From the NCBI GenBank assembly GCA_018666155.1, contig JABJAH010000032.1, positions 1-64,000 of the forward strand: a stretch of 64,000 bases of DNA, in the 5' to 3' direction. This document shows positions 52,602 to 61,058 of the stretch, piece by piece (position 1 is the first letter of the stretch; each line of letters starts with the position of its first letter). Source of the stretch: Rhodospirillaceae bacterium (lineage in GTDB: Bacteria > Pseudomonadota > Alphaproteobacteria > Rhodospirillales > Rhodospirillaceae). Below the pieces are notes generated by a model. The model was given only the letters and a program-made list of their open reading frames with translations, was not told where the DNA came from and made no database searches. A program made the translations under genes and the position numbers.

Positions 52602-53513
52602 TTAGCGTCGCTCGACAACAGCATCGACCCGGTCAGGCGCACCACCCTCATTTTGGTCACCAAGGGCTCGAACTTCAATGCGCGTGCTTTGTACACCTTG
52701 ATCCATGAGGAATTTTCTAACTGATAGGGCGCGACTAAGCGATTTTCTGCGCACGCTACTTGCAGAGCCGTCCGCACTGCTTGCATAGGCGAGCAATTGA
52801 ACCCGAAGCTCGGTGTCCGATTTCATTTGCTCTACGACCGGAGTGAGCGCCGTCGCCGCAGATGACGGGAGTCCAGTTTCTTCCATTCCAAACGCAATTG
52901 AAACTGGCCCTGTATCGGAACCCGGCTCTGGCAATGCCGCGACCTGTTCAGATTGGGCTGTTTCTGCTGTCTGTTCGGGTTCCGTTGGCGTCGCCTCTGC
53001 TGGCGTCATCGGCCCAGACATTTCATTATTGGCGCTGTCGCCTTCAGGTTCTGCTATCTGGGCGATCGGTGAGACGGGGGCGGGTTTAGCAGACACGCTG
53101 CTAGGTGCTGGAGTTGGCGGCGCCGTTACAGATGTCGGAGGGGCGGGGGCAGCCGGTGCTCTCGGTGGCACTGAAATTTTTGGTGCAGACGCAACACGCG
53201 TCGGCGATCCGGGCGGCGGTCTCAGGACAACGCGTGTACGTTGCGGAGTAATGGCATCCACGCCTGCGGGAGGGGTCAATACAACACGACCCGTGGTCGG
53301 CCTAGAACTTGGCATGAGAAGCCGGGGCAGAGTCTTCATTGGATCGAGATCGTCGAGCACTCCTAGATTGACGGATACGCCATCAACATTTTGTGCGGAG
53401 GCTTCTGAACTACCCGTTGCAATCGACACAATGACAGCGGGAGCCAACAGCATTGTCAAAAGCTTGATGCTGAGGCGTTTCGTGCTCTGCCTAGTATCGC
53501 GTTTCTCAGCCAT
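52602..53513 (-). CDS. Exported proline-rich OmpA-domain protein
   Basis: A 303-residue protein with a signal peptide (LLTMLLAPAVIVSIATGS, cleavage near ASA), a middle section rich in Pro, Ala and Thr (PRAPAAPAPPTSVTAPPTPAP) that may span the periplasm, and a C-terminal OmpA-like domain: VSIAFGMEETGLPSSAATAL, LRVQLLAYASSAD, RKSLSRALSVRKFLMDQGV, IEVRALGDQN. It probably links to peptidoglycan. ATG 53513 is chosen: it has AAGGTGG upstream and is followed by a charged n-region. It is 33 bases before the MotA-like gene and so likely the first gene of the operon. Confidence 0.85.
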   Translation of the reverse strand: MAEKRDTRQSTKRLSIKLLTMLLAPAVIVSIATGSSEASAQNVDGVSVNLGVLDDLDPMKTLPRLLMPSSRPTTGRVVLTPPAGVDAITPQRTRVVLRPPPGSPTRVASAPKISVPPRAPAAPAPPTSVTAPPTPAPSSVSAKPAPVSPIAQIAEPEGDSANNEMSGPMTPAEATPTEPEQTAETAQSEQVAALPEPGSDTGPVSIAFGMEETGLPSSAATALTPVVEQMKSDTELRVQLLAYASSADGSASSVRRKSLSRALSVRKFLMDQGVQSTRIEVRALGDQNEGGAPDRVDAVVERR

Positions 53514-53629
53514 GCAAACGTTCCACCTTGAATTTGAAGTCCCCAAGCGGATGCTTTCACACCCTCTCCTCAGAACCCTACCCTAAGGGTGGCCCCCCGG
53601 ACAATGTAAGACTAACCGCAGAATGCAAG

Positions 53630-54445
53630 CTAACGTGCCCGCAGGCGCTCAGTCTTTTTACCGGTAAGTAAGTTGCTGAGTGGCTGATGGAGGCGAGGAT
53701 TGGCCGCCAAGACGGATTCGCCAGTAAGAGGATCGCCTTTGCCATCGATTTCCGTCACAAAGCCACCAGCTTCTCGGACAAGCAATATACCAGCGGCAAC
53801 GTCCCAGATTTGTAGGCCGGTTTCCCAGAACCCGTCGAATCTACCGGCTGCAACATAAGCCAGATCTAGTGCCGCTGAGCCAAATCGGCGAACACCGGCA
53901 GTTGCCGCCATTACAGACGTGAGCTGCGGCAAATAGGACTCGTGATCACCGCGACCGAGATGGGGAATACCAGTGGCCAAGACGCATTCGCTTAGTTCTG
54001 TACGCGCCGAAACTCTCAGGCGTCTATTATTATAAGTTGCGCCTTGCCCTTTCTCCGCGAGGAACATTTCATCGAAAACGGGCGCATAGACAAGCCCAGC
54101 AACCAATTCGCCATGTTCCTGCAAAGCGATCGAGATCGCAAAGTGCGGAATGCCGTGAATGAAATTTGTCGTGCCATCAATGGGGTCAATGATCCAAGTG
54201 CGATTGGGATCTTCGCCCTCGACTACGCCAGATTCTTCCATGATGAAACCGAAGGCAGGCCGAGCCTTGGCTAGCTCATATTGCAGAATTTTTTCAGTTC
54301 GCGTATCGGCGGCTGTCACAAAGTCGTTGGTGCCTTTGCGAGACACCTGAAGGTGCTCGACCTCGCCGAAGTCTCGCTTCATCGTCCGCGAAGCCTTCTC
54401 AGCTGCGCCGACCATCACATTGAGGATTGGGGAGCGGACCGCCAT
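53630..54445 (-). CDS. suhB: Inositol monophosphatase family protein
   Basis: A 271-residue IMPase/SuhB-type phosphatase with two magnesium-binding blocks: RTWIIDPIDGTTNFIHGIPHFAISIAL and LQIWDVAAGILLVREAGG, plus IMEESG for the third metal acid. It hydrolyses inositol phosphates; the SuhB homologue also takes part in ribosomal RNA antitermination in E. coli. It starts 10 bases after efp ends, so the two probably form an operon. ATG 54445. Confidence 0.93.
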   Translation of the reverse strand: MAVRSPILNVMVGAAEKASRTMKRDFGEVEHLQVSRKGTNDFVTAADTRTEKILQYELAKARPAFGFIMEESGVVEGEDPNRTWIIDPIDGTTNFIHGIPHFAISIALQEHGELVAGLVYAPVFDEMFLAEKGQGATYNNRRLRVSARTELSECVLATGIPHLGRGDHESYLPQLTSVMAATAGVRRFGSAALDLAYVAAGRFDGFWETGLQIWDVAAGILLVREAGGFVTEIDGKGDPLTGESVLAANPRLHQPLSNLLTGKKTERLRAR

Positions 54446-54455
54446 TGAGTTTGCC

Positions 54456-55022
54456 TCAGTCCTTGGCGCGTTCGACGTACGTGCCGTCGGTGGTGTTGAT
54501 CACAATCCGGGTGCCGGCTTCTACGAACGGTGGGATCATGACCTTGACGCCGTTCTCAAGTATGCCCGGCTTATAAGACGAGGCTGCCGTTTGACCTTTG
54601 ACGACCGCATCGGCCTCAGCCACTTCCAAAGTTATGTGCTGCGGCAGATTTATATCAACTGGTTTGTCCTCAATGGTCGCCGTCGTGACGGCCATGCCTT
54701 CTTGCAGAAATGAAGCTTTTTCTCCCAAATCGTCGCCGCTTAGGGTGAATTGCTCGAAAGTCTCTGTGTCCATAAATGTGTAGAGGTCGTCGTCTTGGTA
54801 AAGATACTGGCTATCACGCTCTCTGACTTCTAGTTTCTCGACAGAGTCCTGTGTACGCCACCTATCGTTGGATTTGTTGCCAGACGCGATATCTCGCATT
54901 TCTACTTGTATGAAAGCGCCGCCTTTTCCTGGTTGTAGCAGTTCAATTTTTAGTACAGTCCACTGCTTGTCTTGGTGATCAATCACCATCCCTGGGCGCA
55001 TTGTATTGGCTTGGATTTTCAT
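54456..55022 (-). CDS. efp: Elongation factor P
   Basis: A 188-residue EF-P, which relieves ribosome stalling at proline runs. Three beta-barrel domains; the modification loop reads LLQPGKGGAFIQV with Lys33, the position lysylated by EpmA in enterobacteria. The C-terminal domain ends AGTRIVINTTDGTYVERAKD. The divergent neighbour is epmA, which supports lysylation here. ATG 55022; a promoter candidate lies at 55085-55113. Confidence 0.97.
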   Translation of the reverse strand: MKIQANTMRPGMVIDHQDKQWTVLKIELLQPGKGGAFIQVEMRDIASGNKSNDRWRTQDSVEKLEVRERDSQYLYQDDDLYTFMDTETFEQFTLSGDDLGEKASFLQEGMAVTTATIEDKPVDINLPQHITLEVAEADAVVKGQTAASSYKPGILENGVKVMIPPFVEAGTRIVINTTDGTYVERAKD

Positions 55023-55084
55023 GATTTCATCACTGTTGGACGTGTAAAGAATGAAACAACGTTGCGTATCTTGTAGGCCGGGGG

Positions 55085-55113
55085 CTTTTATCAGTTTGGC
55101 TTGGGCCGTGCAA
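55085..55113 (-). promoter_or_regulatory. Candidate promoter for efp
   Basis: On the minus strand TTGCAC (55113-55108), 17-base spacer, TAAAAG (55090-55085), about 62 bases before the efp start. The second hexamer is a weak match. Confidence 0.28.
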
Positions 55114-55154
55114 CGGGCGTCCTATCGAAGTCACAATGTGGGTGAAAGCTCGTA

Positions 55155-56213
55155 ATGTCTGCCACTTGGTGGGATCACTCAGCCTATTCAAAACGAAAAG
55201 AAAGCCTCCAGATCAGGGGCCGAGCTATTGCGGCTGTGCGGCAGTTTTTCTCTGATCAAGGGTTCACGGAGGTTGAAACGCCTGCGATTCAAGTGTCTCC
55301 GGGCATTGACCGCCATATTCAGTCTATCAATGTCTCTGTAAGAGGCCCGTTCGAGAGTCCAGATCACAATCGCTTTCTACACACGTCACCTGAGTTTGCC
55401 ATGAAGAAGCTGTTGGCTGCAGGCGAGCAGAAAATTTTCCAGATTTGTCATGTATATCGGAATGGCGAAGACGGGCGCCTGCATCACCCCGAATTCACCC
55501 TCTTGGAATGGTATCGGGCGCACGCCACCTATGATGAGCTGATGGAAGATGTCGCCAATCTGGCGACAGAGACTGCAGTGGCAACAAGTCAGAGCAGTTT
55601 CCGTCATGGCGGACATGCCACTGAAATTAAACAGGCTTGGCGGCGGATGAGCGTTTCAGATGCGTTTTCCGAGTTTGCAGACATTAATCTCTTGGATGAA
55701 GTGGCAGGCCAAGATGAATTGCCCTCAGGTAAGTTTGTTGAAGGTGCCAAGGCGGCCGGTGTTCGGTGTGGCAAGGATGATCGTTGGGACGACGTATTCC
55801 ATCGGGTGATGCTCGAGTGCGTCGAACCTAAGTTGGCTGAAGGACCGCCAACATTATTGTTTGATTTTCCAGCGCCGGTTGGTGCTTTGGCCCGCCCAAA
55901 AATGACGGATAGTAGAGTCTGCGAGCGGGTTGAGGCCTACGTGTGTGGTGTCGAGCTGGCGAATGGGTTTTCAGAGCTAACGGATGCAGCTGAGCAACGG
56001 CGGCGTTTCGAGAGGGATCAGGCAGCGTATACGCGGCTGTATGGCGAGGCGCCCCCTATCGACGAGGACTTTTTGTCAGCTCTAGCGCACATGCCAGAGT
56101 CGGCCGGCATGGCCTTAGGCATCGATAGACTGATCATGTTGCTCACGGGGGCCGATCACATCAGAGATGTCCTGTGGGCCCCCGTTGATATGGATGTCCA
56201 ACAGCCGTCTTAG
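55155..56213 (+). CDS. epmA: EF-P lysine ligase (EpmA/PoxA/GenX)
   Basis: A 352-residue class II lysyl-tRNA synthetase-like enzyme lacking the tRNA-anticodon domain, as expected for EpmA. Motifs: FSDQGFTEVETPAIQVSPG, FLHTSPEFAMKKLLAAG, IFQICHVYRNGEDG, HHPEFTLLEWYRAHATYDELM and the late GMALGIDRLIMLLTGADHIRDV. It attaches beta-lysine (or lysine) to the EF-P loop lysine. efp is the divergent neighbour. The aminomutase partner EpmB is not within this window. ATG 55155. Confidence 0.95.
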   Translation: MSATWWDHSAYSKRKESLQIRGRAIAAVRQFFSDQGFTEVETPAIQVSPGIDRHIQSINVSVRGPFESPDHNRFLHTSPEFAMKKLLAAGEQKIFQICHVYRNGEDGRLHHPEFTLLEWYRAHATYDELMEDVANLATETAVATSQSSFRHGGHATEIKQAWRRMSVSDAFSEFADINLLDEVAGQDELPSGKFVEGAKAAGVRCGKDDRWDDVFHRVMLECVEPKLAEGPPTLLFDFPAPVGALARPKMTDSRVCERVEAYVCGVELANGFSELTDAAEQRRRFERDQAAYTRLYGEAPPIDEDFLSALAHMPESAGMALGIDRLIMLLTGADHIRDVLWAPVDMDVQQPS

Positions 56214-56218
56214 ACAAG

Positions 56219-56255
56219 AAAACGGCGGGTTTAAGACCCGCCGTTTCTATCTTTT
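56219..56255 (+). terminator. Intrinsic terminator after epmA
   Basis: AACGGCGGGT (56221-56230), loop TTAAG, ACCCGCCGTT (56236-56245), then a T-rich tract CTATCTTTTT. It closes epmA before the convergent gene at 56271. Confidence 0.85.
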
Positions 56256-56270
56256 TGAGTGGGTAAAATG

Positions 56271-56828
56271 CTACTTCGCAGGAGGGCTACAGGACGCCTC
56301 AACCATGGCAAGTGCTGCCGCTTGGGTCTGCGGATCGGCTATCTCAGCTGCTGCAAACTGCATTTCTCCGCACCAGTATTCCTTGTTGTCGCCGCATTCG
56401 GCTGAGGTGCGTTGAGCAAACGCTGTGTTGGTTTCTGAAGGGACCCATGGCGTGTAAGTGCTGTTTTCGTCGTCTTCAGCAATATCTGCTAGCAACTCTT
56501 CATACTCAGTGCGGTCCTTGCGGCGCTTGCGTGTTGCCTCGATGGCTGCGCTCTTTGAGCAAAGAGCGGCCCCCATGGCGCCAATCTTCCATACGTCGTC
56601 GCCAAGATCAGCTACGTTTTCTATCCCGTCGCAGGCCTTTGCAGACTGCGGGCCACAATGATCAAGTTTCTTTTTCTTTTTCTCCGGCGGCGCCGCTGGA
56701 GCGTCCGCTGTTTCCTCTTCGAGTTCTGGAGGTGGCGGTGGTGCGAGGTCATTCGCTTCTTGGGCGTATACCGTAGTGGCTGCGCCTAATAGAAAGAGCG
56801 TTGTCGCGAGAGCAATCCCGTGTTTCAT
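56271..56828 (-). CDS. Exported hypothetical protein
   Basis: A 185-residue protein with a signal peptide (GIALATTLFLLGAATTVYA, cleavage before Gln) that I do not recognise. An acidic proline-rich stretch (DLAPPPPPELEEE) leads to a lysine run (PEKKKKKLDHCG), then a helical body with six cysteines including HCGPQSAKACDG and AECGDNKEYWCGE, which could form disulfides in the periplasm. No enzyme motif is evident. It stands alone between epmA and thiE. Confidence 0.72.
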   Translation of the reverse strand: MKHGIALATTLFLLGAATTVYAQEANDLAPPPPPELEEETADAPAAPPEKKKKKLDHCGPQSAKACDGIENVADLGDDVWKIGAMGAALCSKSAAIEATRKRRKDRTEYEELLADIAEDDENSTYTPWVPSETNTAFAQRTSAECGDNKEYWCGEMQFAAAEIADPQTQAAALAMVEASCSPPAK

Positions 56829-56917
56829 ATTTATCTGCCTGCTTTCAGGTTCTCAGTCGGCGTCACATTATTCGGATCGGTCCTAGATGGGAAGTCCCAG
56901 AAAGGCCCAATTTTCTA

Positions 56918-57553
56918 TTATTCTGCTATGCGTTCAGAAAACAGACGCACGGCGGATTTTGGTCCGTCCGGATGGTTCCAGACCCCTGACGAGACTGCAA
57001 GGAAATCCGCTCCGGCGGAAATTAACGGACGACAATTGTCGGGCGTGATCCCACCAATGGCCACTGCGGGTACATTGGTGGTCTGAGACCAAATCTCTAG
57101 TACCTCGATATTGGCTAGATCGGTGTTCTGCTTAGTTGTCGTTTCGAAGAACGCCCCAAAAGCTACGTAATCAGCTCCGTCATCTGCCAGTCTCATCGCC
57201 AGATGACGTGAGGGGCCGCAGGAAACGCCTACGGATGCATCGTCGCCCATAATAGCCCGGGCCTCTGGATACGGCGTGTCGTCTGGACCGACGTGGACTC
57301 CATCACACCCTGATTTCACCGCAAGGTCGGGGCGATCATTCAGAATTAAGGCGGTGTCAGTCTGAACGCAGATTGGAAGTAATAGGTCGATGCACCTTAG
57401 TATCTCGTCGTCATCGACACCCTTTAAGCGCAGTTGAAGGCAAGCAACGTCACCAGCCCCAACGATCTCGGGAAGCCTTGTCGCGAAATCCTTGGGGTCG
57501 TCGAGCAGCGGTGGCGTAATGAGATAGAGTCGACAGTCCGTTGAATCGCTCAC
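56918..57553 (-). CDS. thiE: Thiamine phosphate synthase
   Basis: A 211-residue TIM-barrel ThiE, which joins the thiazole and pyrimidine moieties to thiamine phosphate. Seen: LYLITPPLL, CLQLRLKGVDDDE, ALILNDRPDLAVKSGCDGVHVGPDD, VSCGPSRHLAMRLADDGADYVAFGAFF and AIGGITPDN. GTG 57553 overlaps the stop of the aldolase gene (GTGA), so they are co-translated. No TPP riboswitch was recognised before the operon. Confidence 0.93.
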   Translation of the reverse strand: MSDSTDCRLYLITPPLLDDPKDFATRLPEIVGAGDVACLQLRLKGVDDDEILRCIDLLLPICVQTDTALILNDRPDLAVKSGCDGVHVGPDDTPYPEARAIMGDDASVGVSCGPSRHLAMRLADDGADYVAFGAFFETTTKQNTDLANIEVLEIWSQTTNVPAVAIGGITPDNCRPLISAGADFLAVSSGVWNHPDGPKSAVRLFSERIAE

Positions 57554-58479
57554 TCTTTGCCTTTGTATATATTGATGAGCGTGTCCAACATTGCCATGGC
57601 TTCATCCCTAGGGCGCTGGAACGTATTCCGGCCAATAATTGAGCCATTGCCGCCGCCGTCGCGGATGGCGCGTGCTTCGTCATAAAGCCCATCGAGACCT
57701 TTTTTGCCGCCACCGGAGAACACCACGATTCTGCGGCCCTCAAAGCAGCACTGCACAACATGCTGGACTCTGTCGGCGAGGGTTGCCGCTGAGATTTTTT
57801 GTTCTTCATAGACTTTCTTCGCTGGCGCCAAGTGCAGTTGATCGGTCGGCAGTTTAACTTTGATGATGTGGGCGCCGGTAAGGGCGGCCATGTGGGCAGC
57901 ATAAGCCACGATATCAAATGCGGTTTCGCCTTCTTTCGATACATAAGCGCCACGGGGGTAGGACCACACGACGACGGCCAATCCAACGGACTTGGCTTCT
58001 TCTGAAAGCTCTCTCAGGTCTTCAATCATCCCGTAGGCCTGCTGGGAGCCCGGATAGATGGTGTAGCCGATCGCCGAGCACCCCAGTCGCAATGCATCTC
58101 CGACGCTGGCTGTAATCGCCTGAGTAGGGGCATCGTTTTCACCATTCAGCGAATTCGCACTGTTAACCTTGAGAATTGTCGGCACAGAGCCCGCAAACGT
58201 AGCGGCGCCGGCCTCAATCATGCCGAGTGGCGCTGCGAATGCTGAAAGACCGGCATCTATCGCCAGCTGCCAATGATAATGCGGATCGTAGCCTGGGGGG
58301 TTGGGAGCAAAACTGCGCGCTGGGCCGTGCTCAAACCCTTGATCGACGGGGAGGATGAGCATTTTACCCGTACCGCCGAGGCGGCCCTGCATCAGAAACC
58401 GGGCGAGATTGGCTTTAGTGCCGGGATTATCGCTTTCGTATCCGGCTAGAATTTTCCTAACCCGCTGGGTCAATTTCAT
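57550..58479 (-). CDS. Class I fructose-bisphosphate aldolase (DhnA type)
   Basis: A 309-residue archaeal/DhnA-type class I aldolase that splits fructose 1,6-bisphosphate into two triose phosphates. Seen: MLILPVDQGFEHGPARSF, LKVNSANSLNG, IIKVKLPTDQLHL (Schiff-base lysine region), FSGGGKKGLDGLYDEARAI and GSIIGRNTFQRP. Length fits the family. It forms an operon with thiE. ATG 58479. Confidence 0.92.
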   Translation of the reverse strand: MKLTQRVRKILAGYESDNPGTKANLARFLMQGRLGGTGKMLILPVDQGFEHGPARSFAPNPPGYDPHYHWQLAIDAGLSAFAAPLGMIEAGAATFAGSVPTILKVNSANSLNGENDAPTQAITASVGDALRLGCSAIGYTIYPGSQQAYGMIEDLRELSEEAKSVGLAVVVWSYPRGAYVSKEGETAFDIVAYAAHMAALTGAHIIKVKLPTDQLHLAPAKKVYEEQKISAATLADRVQHVVQCCFEGRRIVVFSGGGKKGLDGLYDEARAIRDGGGNGSIIGRNTFQRPRDEAMAMLDTLINIYKGKE

Positions 58480-58660
58480 GTGTCGTAATCCCCTAATTGA
58501 TATTTGTCTGGAACATATATCGGCCCGGCGCGGCGGTGAACAGACTCAAAGCTTATAGATGAGGGGGCACGCTGAAAAAATTGTGACTCCAACTAAGATT
58601 GACGCCTAGAGGAACGCTGCTTATGTTCCAGTATCGCTTCAAGAAAAGGGTGCTAGGGCG

Positions 58661-58945
58661 TTGAAAGATATTGCGATCTATAGGCTGCAACGTGTTGAGA
58701 AAGCACTTGAACGGTTGGGGACAGCAGTCAACCGTCTTGAATCCGCTACCACTCGGTTAGACGTTAAAGATATTGAGCAGGACGACGGTCCCAAGGAAGG
58801 GGAGCAGTTTAACCTTCTACAGGCCGAGCTAGACGCCATTAGAGCCGATTATGAGCAACTGCATTCGGCTGCATCACAGGTCGCTGATCGACTAGATGAC
58901 AAGATCGAGCTCCTTGGCGGCACTGCCCAAAGCGCGTTGGCATAG
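58661..58945 (+). CDS. DUF4164-like coiled-coil protein
   Basis: A 94-residue, almost wholly helical protein: RLQRVEKALERLGTAVNRLE, LQAELDAIRADYEQLHSAA, RLDDKIELLGG. The pattern and the place just before zapA match DUF4164, a short coiled-coil family of alphaproteobacteria. The start is TTG at 58661; no in-frame ATG lies nearby upstream. It ends 11 bases before zapA and is probably in one operon with it. Confidence 0.78.
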   Translation: MKDIAIYRLQRVEKALERLGTAVNRLESATTRLDVKDIEQDDGPKEGEQFNLLQAELDAIRADYEQLHSAASQVADRLDDKIELLGGTAQSALA

Positions 58946-58956
58946 GGCAGCGGGAT

Positions 58957-59289
58957 ATGGCTCAAGTTTCCATTACGCTGCGGGGTCGCAGCTATCAAAT
59001 TGCATGTGAAGACGGTCAGGAGGCTCATTTGAGCCGGCTCGGTCGCTATTTGGATGAGCGCGCGGGCCAATTGCTAGAGCAAACGGGGCCCGTATCGGAC
59101 AGCATGCTGCTAGTTATGGTGTCACTTTTGATCGCAGACGAACTATCGGACGCCGCAGGAGAGCTCGAAAACTTTGCGAGTAAGGGCAAGGGTGACGCCC
59201 GCGTTGAAGCGGAAGAGGTCGTCGTCACGGCCATTGATAGCTTGGCGTCTCGGATCGATAGTCTTGCTGAAAAGCTTGAACGTCCTTAA
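58957..59289 (+). CDS. zapA: Cell division protein ZapA
   Basis: A 110-residue ZapA, which promotes FtsZ-ring assembly. Seen: VSITLRGRSYQIACEDGQEAHLSRLGRYLDERAG at the N-terminus, LLVMVSLLIADELSDA in the central helix and a coiled-coil C-terminus. The 6S RNA and the cyclo-ligase follow, the usual bacterial order. ATG 58957. Confidence 0.93.
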   Translation: MAQVSITLRGRSYQIACEDGQEAHLSRLGRYLDERAGQLLEQTGPVSDSMLLVMVSLLIADELSDAAGELENFASKGKGDARVEAEEVVVTAIDSLASRIDSLAEKLERP

Positions 59290-59297
59290 GTTCCGCT

Positions 59298-59462
59298 GTG
59301 GAGCTGCCGGGTGCGTTAGGCTGTGGTTACTCCCAGGGGCGATATCGTAAGACCGGGAGCTGCCTCTCGTAGGGCCCTGGCCCTTTGATCGCGGCGCCCA
59401 CATTAACCCTGTGGCCCATGGCGAGGTCACGTTAGCCGACGGCCACGGTGGCTCCATCTCGC
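59298..59462 (+). ncRNA. ssrS: 6S RNA
   Basis: The 165-base space between zapA and the cyclo-ligase gene holds a 6S RNA. Its ends pair (GTGGAGC near 59298 with GCTCCAT near 59451), and it contains the typical bubble-side pieces GGTTACTCCCAGGGGCG, GACCGGGAGCTGCC and CGTAGGGCCCTGGCCCTTTG. 6S RNA mimics an open promoter and binds sigma70 RNA polymerase in stationary phase. The position zapA-ssrS-cyclo-ligase is conserved. A weak promoter (TTGCTG at 59264, TAAGTT at 59287) sits in the end of zapA. The exact ends are estimated. Confidence 0.88.
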
Positions 59463-59487
59463 ACGATTTGTATTGGTACCCGATCCT

Positions 59488-60105
59488 ATGACACGACCGG
59501 CTTCAGATAGCAGCCTAGACGCAGAAGGCGCGCCTGAGGCCAAAACTGCGTTGCGCTCGCAGATGCTGGCGGCTCGTAAGGCGATGCGGGCGGCAGAGCC
59601 AGATGCGCCGAGCAATTTAACCGCGCAAATAGTACGGACGCTCGATACCATCGAAACACTCGTCATTGCAGGATATGTGGCGATCGGTGATGAACTTGAC
59701 CCATCACTGGCATTAGAAGCCCTGCAGAATGCTGGGGCCTCGATCGTTTTACCCGTTGCAGGAAAATCTGGCGATGTCCTTGCGTTTCGCGCCTGGCAAA
59801 CCGGCGATGCGATGGAAAAAGGGCGCCTCAGTACCTATCACCCCGCTGCAAAGTCCGAGGCTATAGACCCTGACGTGATCTTGGTTCCGCTCGTAGCATT
59901 TGACACTTTTGGCTATCGCCTAGGATTTGGCGGTGGATACTATGATCGCACCCTCCCCAAGCTTCGCGCACAAAAGAACATAGTGGCCTATGGAATAGGC
60001 TACGACGATCAAGAAGTCTCTCGGATTCCACGGGAGTCATTTGACGCCCAGTTGGATGGGGTGATTACGCCGAGCCGATTTATCCCAGTTCAAACTGACG
60101 GCTGA
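59488..60105 (+). CDS. 5-formyltetrahydrofolate cyclo-ligase
   Basis: A 205-residue enzyme that converts 5-formyl-THF with ATP to 5,10-methenyl-THF. Seen: KTALRSQMLAARKAMRAAE, AGYVAIGDELDPSL, ILVPLVAFDTFGYRLGFGGGYYDRTL (ATP and folate loop). ATG 59488 is preferred; TTG at 59473 would add five residues and overlaps nothing conserved. It lies just after the 6S RNA, the usual arrangement, and eight bases before the phosphodiesterase gene. Confidence 0.92.
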   Translation: MTRPASDSSLDAEGAPEAKTALRSQMLAARKAMRAAEPDAPSNLTAQIVRTLDTIETLVIAGYVAIGDELDPSLALEALQNAGASIVLPVAGKSGDVLAFRAWQTGDAMEKGRLSTYHPAAKSEAIDPDVILVPLVAFDTFGYRLGFGGGYYDRTLPKLRAQKNIVAYGIGYDDQEVSRIPRESFDAQLDGVITPSRFIPVQTDG

Positions 60106-60113
60106 ACTAGGCG

Positions 60114-60932
60114 ATGAGGATTCTCTATCTGGGCGATATCATGGGGAAATCCGGCCGGCAGGCTGTGATCAACCGAATGCCGGATTTGCGCGGACAACTC
60201 GGTTTGGACTTTGTCATCGCCTGCGGCGAGAACGCGGCCCATGGCTTCGGTATCACAGTTAAAATATGCGAGGCCCTGTTCGCGGCCGGTGTAGACGTCA
60301 TTACGACAGGCAACCATGCCTGGGATCAGCGTGAGATCATCGACTACATCCCGACGGAGCCCAGGTTGTTGCGGCCGGTCAATTACCCTGATGGAACGCC
60401 GGGCCTTGGGTCAGGTTTGTATCAAACCGCCGACGGGCGCCAAGTGGCGGTTTGCCAGGTGATGGGGCGCCTTTTTATGCCGCCCATTGATGATCCATTT
60501 CGCGCTCTTGAGACTTTTCTGGCCGGAACACAGTTGGGGCAGGATGCCGACGCCATCGTTATCGATATTCATGGCGAAGCGACTAGCGAGAAAACGGCGC
60601 TGGGTTGCATAGCTGATGGTCGAGCTTCGCTCGCGGTAGGCAGTCATTCCCACATTCCGACGTCTGATGCTCGGGTAATGCCCGCGGGCACAGGTTTTCA
60701 GACTGACGCTGGGATGTGTGGGCCCTATGATTCTGTGATCGGTATGGACGCCGGCATTGCGGTGCGCCGTTTTGTCGACAGCTTGCCGGGCGAGCGCCTC
60801 GAGCCGGCGACAGGGCCCGCCACCATCTGTGGTGTCATGGTCGAAACTGATGACCGGACTGGTCTAGCCAATAGGATTCACCCCCTCAGGGATGGCGGCG
60901 ATCTGGCCCCTGTCTTGCCACCTAGGCCATAG
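60114..60932 (+). CDS. YmdB-like metallophosphoesterase (TIGR00282)
   Basis: A 272-residue calcineurin-like phosphoesterase: MRILYLGDIMGKSGRQAV, IACGENAAHGFGIT, DVITTGNHAWDQREII, VIDIHGEATSEKTALG and VGSHSHIPTSDARV, which are the metal-ligand blocks. The Bacillus homologue YmdB is a cyclic-nucleotide phosphodiesterase affecting motility and biofilm. It may therefore act on cyclic nucleotides made by the window's cyclase (45580), but this is inference only. ATG 60114, directly after the cyclo-ligase. Confidence 0.92.
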   Translation: MRILYLGDIMGKSGRQAVINRMPDLRGQLGLDFVIACGENAAHGFGITVKICEALFAAGVDVITTGNHAWDQREIIDYIPTEPRLLRPVNYPDGTPGLGSGLYQTADGRQVAVCQVMGRLFMPPIDDPFRALETFLAGTQLGQDADAIVIDIHGEATSEKTALGCIADGRASLAVGSHSHIPTSDARVMPAGTGFQTDAGMCGPYDSVIGMDAGIAVRRFVDSLPGERLEPATGPATICGVMVETDDRTGLANRIHPLRDGGDLAPVLPPRP

Positions 60933-60983
60933 CGAAGCTTGACACCCGAGGTCGGCCTCGGCATGTGATGCTTTTCCACCCAT

Positions 60984-61013
60984 TTGGGTGCTAAACACTA
61001 CATCTGGTATAAG
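60984..61013 (+). promoter_or_regulatory. Candidate promoter for yebC-ruvCAB
   Basis: TTGGGT (60984-60989), 18-base spacer, TATAAG (61008-61013), 46 bases before the yebC start. Found by eye. Confidence 0.33.
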
Positions 61014-61058
61014 TTATGAAGGGGGGCTGCTGTCTGTGGTGGCCCGAAGGACGTCGTT

